A stretch of DNA of 64,000 bases, taken from assembly GCF_029203305.1 (NCBI RefSeq), contig NC_089461.1:248001-312000 (forward strand), in the 5' to 3' direction. Shown one piece after another: positions 38,496 through 48,591 of the stretch. Within the stretch, counting starts at the first letter, position 1. The number at the start of each line of letters is the position of its first letter. The notes below the pieces were generated by a model. That model searched no databases. It saw only the letters and a program-made list of their open reading frames with translations, and was not told the origin of the DNA. A program made the position numbers and the translations under genes. The stretch is from Yamadazyma tenuis. Lineage: Eukaryota > Ascomycota > Pichiomycetes > Serinales > Debaryomycetaceae.

Positions 38496-40136
38496 CTACT
38501 TCTCTCTACTGACTCTCCATGCACTATTGGGCAATGCCTGTAAATGCTCCACCTTTCTCCTAACCCAAAGCCAAATGACAATTCCCAAAGAGATACAAAG
38601 AAAATTCGTATAGTAGTAGCCGTCCCTAATAATTTGCACCTCTCCTCCATCTCCTAAACACTTTTGTTTGATGGTCTCCGACACGATTCGGTAGCCCAAA
38701 GAACAAGAAGACACCGTCAACTTATCAATCAAGTAGAATATGATCAACCGGGGCCAAGTCCCACCATAGTTGGAAAGGGTGTTTAAAGTAGTCATATATG
38801 TTCCCCCAATGGCAGGATCAGCTATTTTGGTGTGGAATGCACACAATGAAACAAACTGAATGGTTGACATAAACGACCCGAGTAAGTGCTGGACAATTAT
38901 CACCAAGAAATAGGAAGTGGAAACCTTCCCATCACTAGGGAAATTGTACACCACCAACTGGGCCAAAAAAGCTGCAAAAAGTCTTCCGGCAAACCCCAAC
39001 AACCAGGGTTTCAACGGTTTCTTACCAGTGGACCATCTACCTGAATAGTAACCAAAGACCATCTCGAACGGAAAGTCCACTAGCACCGTAATGGATAAAT
39101 CCTCTTTCGAAAGACCTTTCTCAAGTAACTTCAAGTTTGTGGCTGCTTCGTTGACCTGAAACCCAAGCTTCGAAATTAACAATATCACCACAAACGTCTG
39201 TACATTTGGCAACTTCAATACCTGGTACATTGAATCGTACACATTGCTGGAAGACTTTAGTACTCCCAAGATCTTGCTATTGGACTTGTTCACAAAGCCA
39301 TCTAACTTGATTCTCTCATTGGCCAATTTAGCCTGGTTCTGCTGAGCCAAATGAGGAGGATCTTCGGGAACAAAACACACCACCACGGTTCCAAGCAAGT
39401 ACATACACCCCCAGAACCGCAAGTACGATCCCATGGTGAACAAACCCTCATCAAGAGGTTCTGACCTGAGGTACTTATTGGCAAAATCTGGTGAGCTTAG
39501 AGCCAAAAAGATAGTGAAGGACGAAAAATACCCGGCATTGATACCGATAGTTTGTGCTGTGGATGCAAAGCTCAACCCTTCGGGAGATAAGCACGTCAAT
39601 GCCCATCCATCCACTGCAATGTCTTGGGTGGCACAGAAAAACACCAAGATAAAGAAAAACAGAGTGATTTTAGGCAAGTTATCAAGTGGATTCTCAATCA
39701 ACTGGTTGATTTGGGACCCCAAGTATATCAACGTGAGCCCCGATATGGTTTGGATCGGGATAATCCACGATCTTCTTCTTCCGATCTTGGGAAAGTACAT
39801 GGCATCGACTATGGGCGACCACAACAATTTCATGGAATATGGATAGGCGGCCAAAGAAAAGATTCCAACCTGTGAATATGTCAACTTTGTCTTGAGGATG
39901 AACGGGATTGACCCGAATGCAAGGCCTACTGGTACACCTTGTAATAAATATAATAATACCAATATGGCGAAAGCAGGTCTGTCAATTTTAGGTAACGAAT
40001 TGGACTTGGAAGAGGATGTTTTCTTGGGTTGAAAAAGCTTCTCATCCTGTTGGGAGATGGGTAGCAACCCGTCGCCTTCTTCGAACTGCGGATCGATGGC
40101 GAATGTTCGTCTGTGAATGGTGGTGTCGTCCGCCAT
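38496..40136 (-). CDS. Acetyl-CoA transporter-like MFS protein (SLC33A1 / YBR220C type)
   Basis: A 546-residue polytopic protein. After a roughly 55-residue cytosolic N-terminus, membrane segments start with FAILVLLYLLQGVPVGLAFGSIPFILK, the typical SLC33 first helix with the G-V-P-x-G-L motif. Then come SLAAYPYSMKLLWSPIVDAMYFP and GRRRSWIIP, and FCATQDIAVDGWALT, the strongly conserved A-T-Q-D-I-A-V-D-G-W loop. About 11-12 membrane segments are visible. The animal homologue carries acetyl-CoA into the ER/Golgi; the yeast one is poorly studied. The start is at 40136 (ACCATGG). Confidence 0.88.
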   Translation of the reverse strand: MADDTTIHRRTFAIDPQFEEGDGLLPISQQDEKLFQPKKTSSSKSNSLPKIDRPAFAILVLLYLLQGVPVGLAFGSIPFILKTKLTYSQVGIFSLAAYPYSMKLLWSPIVDAMYFPKIGRRRSWIIPIQTISGLTLIYLGSQINQLIENPLDNLPKITLFFFILVFFCATQDIAVDGWALTCLSPEGLSFASTAQTIGINAGYFSSFTIFLALSSPDFANKYLRSEPLDEGLFTMGSYLRFWGCMYLLGTVVVCFVPEDPPHLAQQNQAKLANERIKLDGFVNKSNSKILGVLKSSSNVYDSMYQVLKLPNVQTFVVILLISKLGFQVNEAATNLKLLEKGLSKEDLSITVLVDFPFEMVFGYYSGRWSTGKKPLKPWLLGFAGRLFAAFLAQLVVYNFPSDGKVSTSYFLVIIVQHLLGSFMSTIQFVSLCAFHTKIADPAIGGTYMTTLNTLSNYGGTWPRLIIFYLIDKLTVSSCSLGYRIVSETIKQKCLGDGGEVQIIRDGYYYTNFLCISLGIVIWLWVRRKVEHLQALPNSAWRVSREK

Positions 40137-40190
40137 GGTGAAGGATGCGCGCAAATGAAAAGATCAGGATGAAATACTGAATCTGCTGCT

Positions 40191-40274
40191 GAAGCTACAA
40201 ATGCTGAGGCTACAAACACAAAAGCTACAAACACAAAAGCTACAAATACAAAAGCTACAAATACCGAAGCTAAC
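40191..40274. repeat. 15-bp tandem repeat upstream of the acetyl-CoA transporter gene
   Basis: Five full 15-bp units and a partial sixth, consensus AAAGCTACAAAYACA. They lie between the PDB1 stop and the start of the next gene downstream, so in its promoter/5' UTR or the PDB1 3' region. Unit borders are 40191, 40206, 40221, 40236 and 40251. It is also open in one minus-strand frame, but the products (alternating Val/Phe/Ala) look like a repeat artefact. Confidence 0.9.
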
Positions 40275-40310
40275 AAAATACTGTGCACTTTATTATGACA
40301 TCTATATACC

Positions 40311-41474
40311 TTACAAGCTCAACACCTTTCTAGCGGCTCTGAAAACCGTTGGAGTATCTGGGAAAGCAAAGTCTTCCAACTCCTTAGCATATGGGGTTGG
40401 CACTTCACATCCAGTAACTCTTTCAACTGGAGCGTCCAAGTAGTCAAAAGCTTCGGACTCCATGATTTGAGCCACGATTTCAGATCCCACTCCGAAAGCT
40501 GGATATCCAGCTTCAACAGTAACCAAGTGGTTGGTCTTCTTAACCGATTCCACCAAGGTTGGAACATCCAAAGGCTTGATTGATCTCAAGTTAATCACCT
40601 CAGCATTCACGCCGTACTCCTTGTGCAATTGCTCAGCAGCCTCAACACAGAACTTGACGTTTCTAGAGTGGGCCACCAAAGTGATGTCAGAACCTTCTCT
40701 TTCAATCTTAGCCTTACCGAATGGCAACACAAAATCAGGAGACAAGGCTTCTTCAGACACTTCAAATGATTCCCCGTAGGCAACTTCATTTTCCAAAAAC
40801 ACCACTGGGTTAGGATCTCTAATAGCAGCCTTGATCAACCCTCTGTAATCCTCAGCAGAGTATGGAGAAACAACCTTCAACCCAGGAATCGACCCATACC
40901 AGGCAGCATAGTCCTGGGAGTGTTGGGCAGCCACCCCAGCAGCAGCCCCATTGGGACCCCTGAAGGTAATGTTACAAGGTTGCTTACCACCACTCATATA
41001 TAAGGTTTTGGCAGCCGAGTTGATGATATGATCAATGGCTTGCATGGCAAAGTTAAAGGTCATAAACTCACAAATTGGCTTCAATCCCGCCAATGAAGCA
41101 CCAACCGCCAACCCGGTGAATCCCATTTCGGTGATGGGGGTATCGATGATTCTTCTTTCACCAAATCTGTCCAATAATCCTCTAGTAACTTTATAAGCAC
41201 CATTGTATTGGGCGACTTCTTCACCCATTATGAACACGTCGTCGTCTCTGTCCAACTCTTCAGCCAAACCGGAGTTCAATGCGTCTCTGACAGTCATAGT
41301 TTTAGGACCGGCTTCGGAAGAAGCAGGGCGGACTTGACCCATCATTCTGAGGGATTGAGCGGCCCCCGCGAGCTTAAGAGCAGCCGAAGGGTTGGTGGAT
41401 CTGGATGCAACAGGAGACAACACCTTCGAGGCTTGAGCCGCCAAGTGGGCGGTCTGGGCAATTTTAGAAACCAT
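40311..41474 (-). CDS. PDB1: Pyruvate dehydrogenase E1 beta subunit
   Basis: A 387-residue beta subunit of mitochondrial pyruvate dehydrogenase, which with the alpha subunit uses thiamine diphosphate to decarboxylate pyruvate. An Ala/Ser/Arg-rich presequence covers about 60 residues. The conserved domain starts [43 protein letters not shown], followed by [43 protein letters not shown] and the C-terminal transketolase domain with [16 protein letters not shown]. The start is the ATG at 41474; the upstream frame has no ATG. Confidence 0.97.
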   Translation of the reverse strand: MVSKIAQTAHLAAQASKVLSPVASRSTNPSAALKLAGAAQSLRMMGQVRPASSEAGPKTMTVRDALNSGLAEELDRDDDVFIMGEEVAQYNGAYKVTRGLLDRFGERRIIDTPITEMGFTGLAVGASLAGLKPICEFMTFNFAMQAIDHIINSAAKTLYMSGGKQPCNITFRGPNGAAAGVAAQHSQDYAAWYGSIPGLKVVSPYSAEDYRGLIKAAIRDPNPVVFLENEVAYGESFEVSEEALSPDFVLPFGKAKIEREGSDITLVAHSRNVKFCVEAAEQLHKEYGVNAEVINLRSIKPLDVPTLVESVKKTNHLVTVEAGYPAFGVGSEIVAQIMESEAFDYLDAPVERVTGCEVPTPYAKELEDFAFPDTPTVFRAARKVLSL

Positions 41475-42249
41475 GTTATGAGTAGATAAATCCAATATTT
41501 TTCGGGTGAGACTTGACAAGTTTTGAGAAAGCGGAAGGGTGAAGACCGGTGGAGGGACACGACCGGAGTTTAATTTCCCGGGACGGTGCGGTGGGTCCTT
41601 TGGCAGACGGCGCGGAGAGTGCGCGCCTCCGGGTCGATGATCTGTCGTGGTGGTCGCTCACTGGGATAATCTTTGTGCAAGCAGCACCTGCCTGATGCAC
41701 ATCTTCCGCTTCCTGTTTTGGCCAAGGGAAGTGTGTGAGACCATGAACGTTGAAAGTTTCTGGCAAGGGCGTGCAGACAACGCTTTGTAGATTATACATT
41801 TCTTGTTCAACGTTGTGTTTTACTGCTTTGAGTGCTGGCACTAGACACATAGGCCAGATGACACGTACACTTTGCCATTTCATTTGTCCGATATTCCCCC
41901 CTCCATTTCTGATTTCCCTTCCATCTACAGATTCTGCTTTCCTTACTTACTCCGACAACTATTGTGATGGCTGCAAATTCGCACCAAAATAACGGGAATA
42001 TTTATATTGGCATTACTAACAACAACTGTACCATCCCTGTACCACCACTAACATCACCGGATGGCCACTAACATCACCACACCGCCGTAACATCGCACCG
42101 CACCACCAGTCCACTCCCAATCACATATCGCAGCCAAATGTTGTGTTTCATTTCCCAACAGTTCACTCCCCTCCGCGCCCTCCGAGTGGCCCCGGGCGCG
42201 CGCCATCACCATTTATAAACTCCAACTCCGCTATCTCACTCTTATCACA
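41475..42249. other. Divergent promoter region PDB1 / ACOT9-like gene
   Basis: About 775 bases between divergent starts. It contains several GC-rich patches (GCGCGCCTCC near 41618, GGGCGCGCGCC near 42193), a CACCAC-rich stretch (42040-42110) and a TATAAA at 42214-42219, 31 bases before the thioesterase ATG. No gene is seen. Confidence 0.5.
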
Positions 42250-43785
42250 ATGATTTCTACCACCATTTTAAGGACACATGGACCAACGTCTCGTGGTGTC
42301 GCCCGCTTGGCACATAGAGCATCCACATACCAGATGATCAGGTTGAAGTCCAATTTACATCGCCCTGATGCCGCTGGATCTAATGACCCAACAGAAGCCG
42401 CCGATGCTGCTGCAACGGTTTTGGCGGATTTAGGAGACCTCCAGAAAATGCCCAACAAGGCCACCTGGATCGAAGCCCTCAGAGAGAGAGAGGCCCAGTT
42501 AAAGGAAGGGAAAGTGTTGGACAGCTATTCGTACAAATCGGTCAAAACCACCGAAGTGGGAGAAAAGACTAGAGAAGACTCATTTCTGTATTTGACACTT
42601 CCGTTCAAAGACGACAAGTGGTTGTGTGACGCGTATGTCAACGCCCAAGGTCGGTTACGGGCGGGACAGTTGTTTCAGGACTTGGACGCGTTGGCCGGAA
42701 GAATCGCCTATAGACACTGTTCTCCAGCCGAGCCCGTGAATGTGACCGCTTCTGTGGACAGAATCTATATGGTGAAGAAAGTAGACGAAATCTACAACTT
42801 CAATTTCATATTGGCAGGATCTGTCACGTGGACAGGCCGTTCGTCCATGGAAATCACCGTTAGAGGCTATGCATTTGAGAATGGTACTCCTTCCGAAATC
42901 ACCATAGATTCGTTACCTCAGGACAACATTTTTTTGAGTGCCAATTTCACTTTTGTGGCCAGAAACCCTCTCACCCATAAGTCTTTCGCCATCAACCGGT
43001 TGTTGCCGGTGACAGAGTCTCAGTGGCTTGATTATAGAAGAGCAGAGTCTCGGAACAACTTGAAGAAATTGTCTGCCAAAAACGCCAAAGTTATCGAGCC
43101 CACAGCCGAAGAGAACGAATTAGTCCATGAAATGTGGAAGGCATCTAAGGACTTTGAAAAAAAACGTGACAAGCCTAAGAACATCACGTTGATGAAGAAC
43201 TCGGAAATGACTTCCACTCTTTTCATGCAACCCCAATATAGAAACAGACACTCATACATGATTTTCGGAGGGTACCTTTTGAGGCAATCGTTTGAATTGG
43301 CGTACTGTGCCTCGGCTGAGTTCTCTTCTGGAGGTCCCAGATTCGTGTCATTGGACTCCACCACTTTCAAAGCCCCAGTGCCTGTTGGGTCCATTTTGAC
43401 CATGAAGGCCACCATAGTCTACACCGAGCACATCCATGAAGGTAACGTCGACATCGATGCTGACTCGCCGTTCAACTTCAAGCTACCTGCCAAAAACAAG
43501 TTGACTACCAACCCAGAAGCATTTTTGTCAGAGCCTGGTACCTTAATTCAAGTTAAGGTCGATACTAAGATCAAGAGTCTCGATAGTTCCGAGTCCAAAG
43601 AGTCTGGGTCGTTTATTTATTCGTTCTTTGTGGCCAAGAACGGTGGAGGTCAAAACGTTCCTGGTTATAGTTCTGTCATTCCTCGGACCTACTCGGAAAT
43701 GATGGAGTATATAGAAGGCAGAAGAAGAGCTGGTGATACCGCTCACTACGTGGAGATCTTGCCATCTGTCAAGGAAGAGTTGTAG
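42250..43785 (+). CDS. Mitochondrial acyl-CoA thioesterase, ACOT9-like (double hotdog)
   Basis: A 511-residue protein with two hotdog-fold thioesterase domains, related to mammalian ACOT9/10, which hydrolyse acyl-CoAs in mitochondria. The N-terminus (MISTTILRTHGPTSRGVARL) is a probable mitochondrial presequence. Seen in the first domain is GRLRAGQLFQDLDALAGRIAYRHC, the conserved G-R-x-x-x-G-x-x-x-x-D-L-D family motif. The second domain has NRHSYMIFGGYLLRQSFELAYCASAEF, with the paired G-G-x-L-x-R motif, and FVSLDSTTFKAPVPVGSIL. In-frame CTG is almost absent; the one I found is in DSFLYL. Confidence 0.85.
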   Translation: MISTTILRTHGPTSRGVARLAHRASTYQMIRLKSNLHRPDAAGSNDPTEAADAAATVLADLGDLQKMPNKATWIEALREREAQLKEGKVLDSYSYKSVKTTEVGEKTREDSFLYLTLPFKDDKWLCDAYVNAQGRLRAGQLFQDLDALAGRIAYRHCSPAEPVNVTASVDRIYMVKKVDEIYNFNFILAGSVTWTGRSSMEITVRGYAFENGTPSEITIDSLPQDNIFLSANFTFVARNPLTHKSFAINRLLPVTESQWLDYRRAESRNNLKKLSAKNAKVIEPTAEENELVHEMWKASKDFEKKRDKPKNITLMKNSEMTSTLFMQPQYRNRHSYMIFGGYLLRQSFELAYCASAEFSSGGPRFVSLDSTTFKAPVPVGSILTMKATIVYTEHIHEGNVDIDADSPFNFKLPAKNKLTTNPEAFLSEPGTLIQVKVDTKIKSLDSSESKESGSFIYSFFVAKNGGGQNVPGYSSVIPRTYSEMMEYIEGRRRAGDTAHYVEILPSVKEEL

Positions 43786-43868
43786 GTGCTTTTTACAATT
43801 AATATATTAAGTTATTATCCTAATAGTACAGAACTTTTATCATCAAGGTTCGTTAATAATTACCAATT

Positions 43869-46352
43869 TCACTCACTATCGTTGCTATGTATCTGAGCAA
43901 TTTCTCCTTCGTATGTGTGAGTCAAGCTTTGGGCACTTTCCCTAAGACTGCTTCTTCTGGTGAAGTCGACCAACTTGGCCTTTTTTCCAATCGAAGTGCT
44001 GGAAATTCGGGGATTGTCTGAAAGATTCGATGCGAGTGAGTTTTGGGATAATTCCATGTCCAAGGACTTACCGTTATTCAAGAACTTGTAACTTTCGTGG
44101 TTGGAATCGATCCAGTTGTAGTCCCCTTCGGGGGTCTGTGTGGCATTGTAATCATTGTGTAAACTATTCTTGCTGTGTTCGGTCCTCATACCGAAGTTGG
44201 AAGAGGTGCTCAAGTAGTCGGATGGATACTCTCTAGAGTTTTCAAGAGAGTTTTCCACTAATACTCCCAAATTGGAAGATGGTGATCTGGATATATGCCT
44301 TCTAGGAGAAGCGTCTGTTTTGTCGACGATGTTTCCGTCACTATCTAATCTCTGAAAATTGCCTGAATCTTCTCGATTTAATAATGCGTTTAACGAATTG
44401 TTACTGATGAATTGGCCGGAGCCGAATGACGATTGTTGACTTGCTCTGAGGATCAGTTGATCGTCCACAAGTCGAACTGAAAACAACTTGTCTGTATTGA
44501 CAGTGCTTAATGAGGCATCGGACTGTCTCACATTACCCAGCTTAGTTAAGCCTGCTCCCACACCTTTGGCAACATCACTTTGATCGTTGGCTCTCCAGGA
44601 TTTGGTAGGCCTGTCCTCGTCTTCATCATTGGCATCATAGTATTGGGATCCACCGCTGTCAATGTCGACGTGTGTGATCGAAGATGAAGTACTTTCTATA
44701 TCGTCCTTTTCAAGTTTCTTGACATTTGTCGTAGCAAGAACCTTGGGGCTCTTGTCTATCTGTCCAAACCCTGGACCATTGATCTCGTCTTCTTCCAAAG
44801 TAGTATCGCCAGATTTTTCTTCCTCGTCAGTCTTTCTTCTTCTCTTGACACAGCAGCACAAGAGTATTATGGCCGCCACAAGAATCAATAATGATGGCAC
44901 ACCAACACCCAAACCAATGGCTAACTTCTTTCTCAAGTCACTGTTGTCTTTGTGACCTTTTGATTTAACAGCACCGGAGGAAGCACTAGCGGTGCTGGTA
45001 GAGGAGCTGGACGATGAAGTGCTCGAGGATGAGGAGGATGATGAGGATGATGAGGATGAGTGTTTGCGCACAGCATCAACACCTTTGACACTGAACAGCT
45101 TCGACTCGGTGTCGAAGTCCGAAGAGGCATCGATCTTGACCGACAAGGTGTCCAAGTGGTGAGGAGTCATCCCGTTGAAGGTCTTGTTTCTTGAATGATA
45201 TTGCAACCAGTCCGCATTATAAGAGGGACTCACATCTGTGGCATTAACATCAGTGAAGTACGAGTCCAACAACTCGTAAGAGAACCATTTTCCCCTAGTA
45301 GCATTCACAGAGGGCAAGTTCTTGACGGTGAACACCGAGCCAATTGAGTCAAACGAGTATGGCAATTCCACCTCATTGGAATAGACGTCAGTGATAACAA
45401 TAGTAAAGTTATCAAAGGTCGAGTCCTCTGGGTAGTTTCCCGTTAACGTGTAGTTACCCTGGTTGAAGGTTATGTAATCTGGCAAGTTCTGGGGAGTCAC
45501 ACTGCTAATGTTTTCCTGGGCAATGATATTTGCATCCAAAAACACATTGGTGAACACCGGAACCGTGAGATCAAATTCAGCCCCATAGGTTCCATTCACC
45601 TTGATGGTTTCGTTGATGTTAGTGCTCAACTGGTGGCCTCCAACCACGATCTTGAAGATCCCTTCAGCCCCTGCGTAGCCATAATAGTCGGATCCAATGA
45701 AGCTGAAGCCATACTCAAAAGAGGGAGCATTCAGGGATGTGACATGGGGAACGGTGCCGGAAAACGACAAGTTGTCCGAGTTGAAGGAGATCCAGTTGGG
45801 CAACGACGACCGATCAGAAGACCGTCCGTAATACCCAATTATGGGTCTATCACTGGTCTCCTTGACCTTGAACACATCTTTATCAAACTGGATATTGATT
45901 TTGTCTCCCTCTTGCACCACCAACCCGTCAACCCCGTTGGTCTGGCCGTACTCGCTGATTTGCACAAACATCACGTTGGCAGAGCTCAACTCAATCCCAG
46001 AACTATTGGAAACTATCATGGAATATGTCTGAGACAACGAGTCGGTACCAGAGGTTCCTACCAACTCGATGTCAAAGGTGCCCACGTCGCTTTCGCTTGG
46101 GGTTCCGGTGAAGGTCCGTGAGCCTGAATCGAACAGAAGCCAGGAGGGTAAGCCGTTGGCTTCGTAACTAACAGAACTTCCGTCGCTGGCTTCATATGTG
46201 ATATTGGCGATGGTGAAGTCATAAGCTTCGTTTATTCTGGCGACATTGGGCAACTGCTCATCGAACGGGAACCCAACATCCACCGAAGCCCACACCAATG
46301 TTATGAGTAGTAAGTACAAAAGTAACATCCTGGTGAAGGATTTGTCTAACAT
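43869..46352 (-). CDS. AXL2: Axial bud-site protein Axl2 (cadherin-like)
   Basis: An 827-residue type I membrane protein that marks axial bud sites and interacts with septins and Bud3/Bud4. It has a signal peptide (SFTRMLLLYLLLITLVWA), then cadherin-like/Ig-fold repeats with the typical LPSWLLFDSGSRTFTGTPSESDVGTF and LPDYITFNQGNYTLTGNYPEDS strings, and a Ser-rich linker (SSSSSTSSSS). A single membrane segment follows at about 473-500 (LAIGLGVGVPSLLILVAAIILL), then CCCVKRRRK and a long Ser-rich cytoplasmic tail. The start is the ATG at 46352; the frame is open further up through a TTG only. A pair of MCB boxes lies about 215 bases upstream. Confidence 0.93.
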   Translation of the reverse strand: MLDKSFTRMLLLYLLLITLVWASVDVGFPFDEQLPNVARINEAYDFTIANITYEASDGSSVSYEANGLPSWLLFDSGSRTFTGTPSESDVGTFDIELVGTSGTDSLSQTYSMIVSNSSGIELSSANVMFVQISEYGQTNGVDGLVVQEGDKINIQFDKDVFKVKETSDRPIIGYYGRSSDRSSLPNWISFNSDNLSFSGTVPHVTSLNAPSFEYGFSFIGSDYYGYAGAEGIFKIVVGGHQLSTNINETIKVNGTYGAEFDLTVPVFTNVFLDANIIAQENISSVTPQNLPDYITFNQGNYTLTGNYPEDSTFDNFTIVITDVYSNEVELPYSFDSIGSVFTVKNLPSVNATRGKWFSYELLDSYFTDVNATDVSPSYNADWLQYHSRNKTFNGMTPHHLDTLSVKIDASSDFDTESKLFSVKGVDAVRKHSSSSSSSSSSSSSTSSSSSSTSTASASSGAVKSKGHKDNSDLRKKLAIGLGVGVPSLLILVAAIILLCCCVKRRRKTDEEEKSGDTTLEEDEINGPGFGQIDKSPKVLATTNVKKLEKDDIESTSSSITHVDIDSGGSQYYDANDEDEDRPTKSWRANDQSDVAKGVGAGLTKLGNVRQSDASLSTVNTDKLFSVRLVDDQLILRASQQSSFGSGQFISNNSLNALLNREDSGNFQRLDSDGNIVDKTDASPRRHISRSPSSNLGVLVENSLENSREYPSDYLSTSSNFGMRTEHSKNSLHNDYNATQTPEGDYNWIDSNHESYKFLNNGKSLDMELSQNSLASNLSDNPRISSTSIGKKAKLVDFTRRSSLRESAQSLTHTYEGEIAQIHSNDSE

Positions 46353-46565
46353 TAGTTTAGGGTAGGAATATTTTTTGGACAAGAGGCTACCTGGATGAGT
46401 TTTGATATTTAAAAAAGATTTTAGGTGAATTCTATCTTTAAATCACGTCGCAGGTCCTCATCCCGTGTTCACGTATTTAGGGTAAACAATTCCCCCTTCG
46501 TGCCTAGTTCTCCTTGTAATTGTGTTTTGAAACCGCCTCAAAAATGAAAACACAGGAGCATCCCG

Positions 46566-46581
46566 ACGCGTTTTAACGCGT
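46566..46581. promoter_or_regulatory. Paired MCB (MluI cell-cycle box) sites upstream of AXL2
   Basis: ACGCGTTTTAACGCGT: two perfect MCB hexamers (ACGCGT, 46566-46571 and 46576-46581) arranged as an inverted repeat with a 4-base gap. They lie 214 bases upstream of the AXL2 ATG. MCBs bind MBF (Mbp1-Swi6) and drive late-G1 transcription; AXL2 is cell-cycle regulated in baker's yeast. Confidence 0.65.
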
Positions 46582-46857
46582 AGGGCCTGCGGGCCGCGTA
46601 TCGCGTTTTGGTTTGGGCCCGGCAGGAGTAGAGAACAATAGGCTCTAAGTGCCTGTTTCAATAGTAGCGATGAGTTGGTTTTAACGGGGAGCCACGTCTA
46701 CATTATACTCGAAGCGGATATTTAATTGTGGATGCGGCATCTGTACATGAGTTTGTTTGTTCAGTTTCGTATTCTCGTACTTCCGAAACCTGGTTTTTAC
46801 ACAAGAAATATAGAAGCCTGAGACAATGTGCAACGAAATGTTCTTTTTGTGACAGGG

Positions 46858-46962
46858 TACACATCTCTTTGTTAGAGGCCTTGAGCATATCATGAGTACA
46901 TCTCCTTTTGGAGATATGAGTATACATCTCTTTGTTGGAGAGTACACATCTCTTTGTTAGAG
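46858..46962. repeat. Hairpin-forming repeats in the SCS3 3' region
   Basis: Three near-identical 20-mers, TACACATCTCTTTGTTAGAG (46858, 46943) and TATACATCTCTTTGTTGGAG (46921), plus a related ATCTCCTTTTGGAGAT at 46900-46915 that is a perfect 6-bp stem with a TTTT loop. Each 20-mer can also fold through TCTC/GAGA. They lie 30-135 bases beyond the SCS3 stop on the minus strand, so probably within its 3' UTR. Confidence 0.75.
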
Positions 46963-46993
46963 ACCTTAATCACATCTTGAGTACATTTCCACG

Positions 46994-48004
46994 TTAATTG
47001 CCACCTGTTGTCGCTCGCCGGCGCGGTAAAAGGTATACCAAGCTGATGGCGTACCCAAAGAGCAACCCCACAAGCTTTTCCAAAATTGAATGAAAATACA
47101 CATTCGTCATCAAGAGCATAAACCACCACAACAAAATCAACATGCCCACGGGAATCCAGGGGTTGTGGAGGAAAAATCGACCAACAGTAATGGTCCTGTT
47201 GTCGCTGACACTCAAGTCCTGCTTCAATTTTCCCAAGGTGGTTCTCACATGAGTCCAGTTGCGCCAAAACGGAACCGTTTCAAAAAACATATAAAGAGAC
47301 GAATGGATCAACAAAAACACATGTCCCGAGGGATCATGTCCACCCTCCCAGTTACCACGAAGTTGGCGACACACCTTGGACCCTACCACCGTCGACTCAT
47401 ACAAATCCTCGACTTTATTGAAAAACTCCAGATGATGAGCTAACCGATCTTCAGCCACACTGACACATCTCCCGCCCGTCCATAGGAAGATCTTGTCCAT
47501 GATGGGCACACCAAAACACCACTGGGTGAACAAAATCCACCATGCGGTGGCAATTGTATAACTGATGATGGCGTTTTTTGCCACGGGAAACCGGTTGGTA
47601 CCAAGCTGGGGATGTTTGCCGTAGAAGACACTGCCATAGAAAGCGGCCATCACCACTGTAGTCCAAAACCAGCCACGTTTGACAAAAAGCTGGTTGAAAA
47701 CGTTGTTTTTATCGTTGTAGTAGTTGTACACCTCTTCCTTTTGTGAGGTGAAGTGGATCAACTTACCCACCACAAAGTTGACGAGAAAAGATGCCAAAAA
47801 TGTCAATTCCCCAATACTCACCTTGTACTTGTGACGTATCCTATGGGCGAGGCTGGCGAGTTGTTTTTCGTGGTGTTTGTACTTGTCTGCATTCATGTCT
47901 GAACAATTGGCGATTCGAATTTGGCTGATGAGTGCGACTTGTGATGTTGCTGAAGATGCCGCAAACAGAAACGGAACCACAAGCACATAGAGAAAGAGTA
48001 CCAT
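46994..48004 (-). CDS. SCS3: FIT family ER protein (Scs3/Yft2), lipid droplet formation
   Basis: A 336-residue ER membrane protein of the fat-storage-inducing transmembrane family. These proteins act as acyl-CoA diphosphatases and are needed for proper lipid-droplet budding; yeast Scs3 is also linked to inositol metabolism. Six or so hydrophobic segments are seen. The catalytic-type motifs are GGHDPSGHVFLL (near residue 225), with the two His, and the HSSLYMFFE that follows it. It starts at the ATG at 48004; the frame is open upstream only through a TTG. Scs3 and Yft2 are paralogues in baker's yeast; the length fits Scs3 better. Confidence 0.87.
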   Translation of the reverse strand: MVLFLYVLVVPFLFAASSATSQVALISQIRIANCSDMNADKYKHHEKQLASLAHRIRHKYKVSIGELTFLASFLVNFVVGKLIHFTSQKEEVYNYYNDKNNVFNQLFVKRGWFWTTVVMAAFYGSVFYGKHPQLGTNRFPVAKNAIISYTIATAWWILFTQWCFGVPIMDKIFLWTGGRCVSVAEDRLAHHLEFFNKVEDLYESTVVGSKVCRQLRGNWEGGHDPSGHVFLLIHSSLYMFFETVPFWRNWTHVRTTLGKLKQDLSVSDNRTITVGRFFLHNPWIPVGMLILLWWFMLLMTNVYFHSILEKLVGLLFGYAISLVYLLPRRRATTGGN

Positions 48005-48591
48005 AGCCCTTGAGATACGTCTGTCAGTTATAGAGTACAAGTCATTTGCAGATAGGGTTTTATAATAAATATGTGTCGAAAATATACCAAACTCCCAATT
48101 CTAAATGTCCTTGGCAATAAGCTAATGCCCTATATAAATTGCAACCATATCTTTCAAACCTCACTTTACCTTCCTGTACTACCTTAACTACCAGAAGGAA
48201 AGTCCAAGCAGGGTTTCTTAATCATCCCTTTGTTCTGACGTAGTATTTCGTTTCTTCATTAATCCCGGTTTTAATAGCAAAGGTCAAAGGTTTTAAGTCG
48301 GCCCAAGCCCAAATATCTCATTGGACATATAAATTACCGTGGCCGCTGTTGTTATCGGTGATCTTCCCACAAGACTCAATTCTTTACACCTCCTAGCAAA
48401 ATACTCGGCTTCACAAAATCCAAGAACTGGAACGGTATTATTGTACAATGGTCATGCGATGCACACAGATTGATACTGAGATATTAAAACCCAGCTGTAC
48501 CCATCGAGTGACGTGAGGCAATGGTTATCCGTTTTGAAGTATATCCGGTCCTTTCGTGTCTGTCTGTGTGCTTTACACTTCATCCTTTCAG
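48005..48591. other. SCS3 upstream region
   Basis: About 590 bases between the SCS3 start and the MED31 stop (both minus). I searched by eye for an inositol-responsive CATGTGAA element, expected if SCS3 is under Ino2/Ino4 control, and did not see one. No gene or RNA is seen. Confidence 0.45.

Larger units (their letters stand above)
46353..46993. other. AXL2 upstream / SCS3 3' spacer
   Basis: About 640 bases. The AXL2-proximal part carries the MCB pair and a GC-rich patch. The SCS3-proximal part carries a cluster of hairpin-like repeats (46858-46962). Short open frames here are built from the repeats and are not called genes. Confidence 0.5.
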
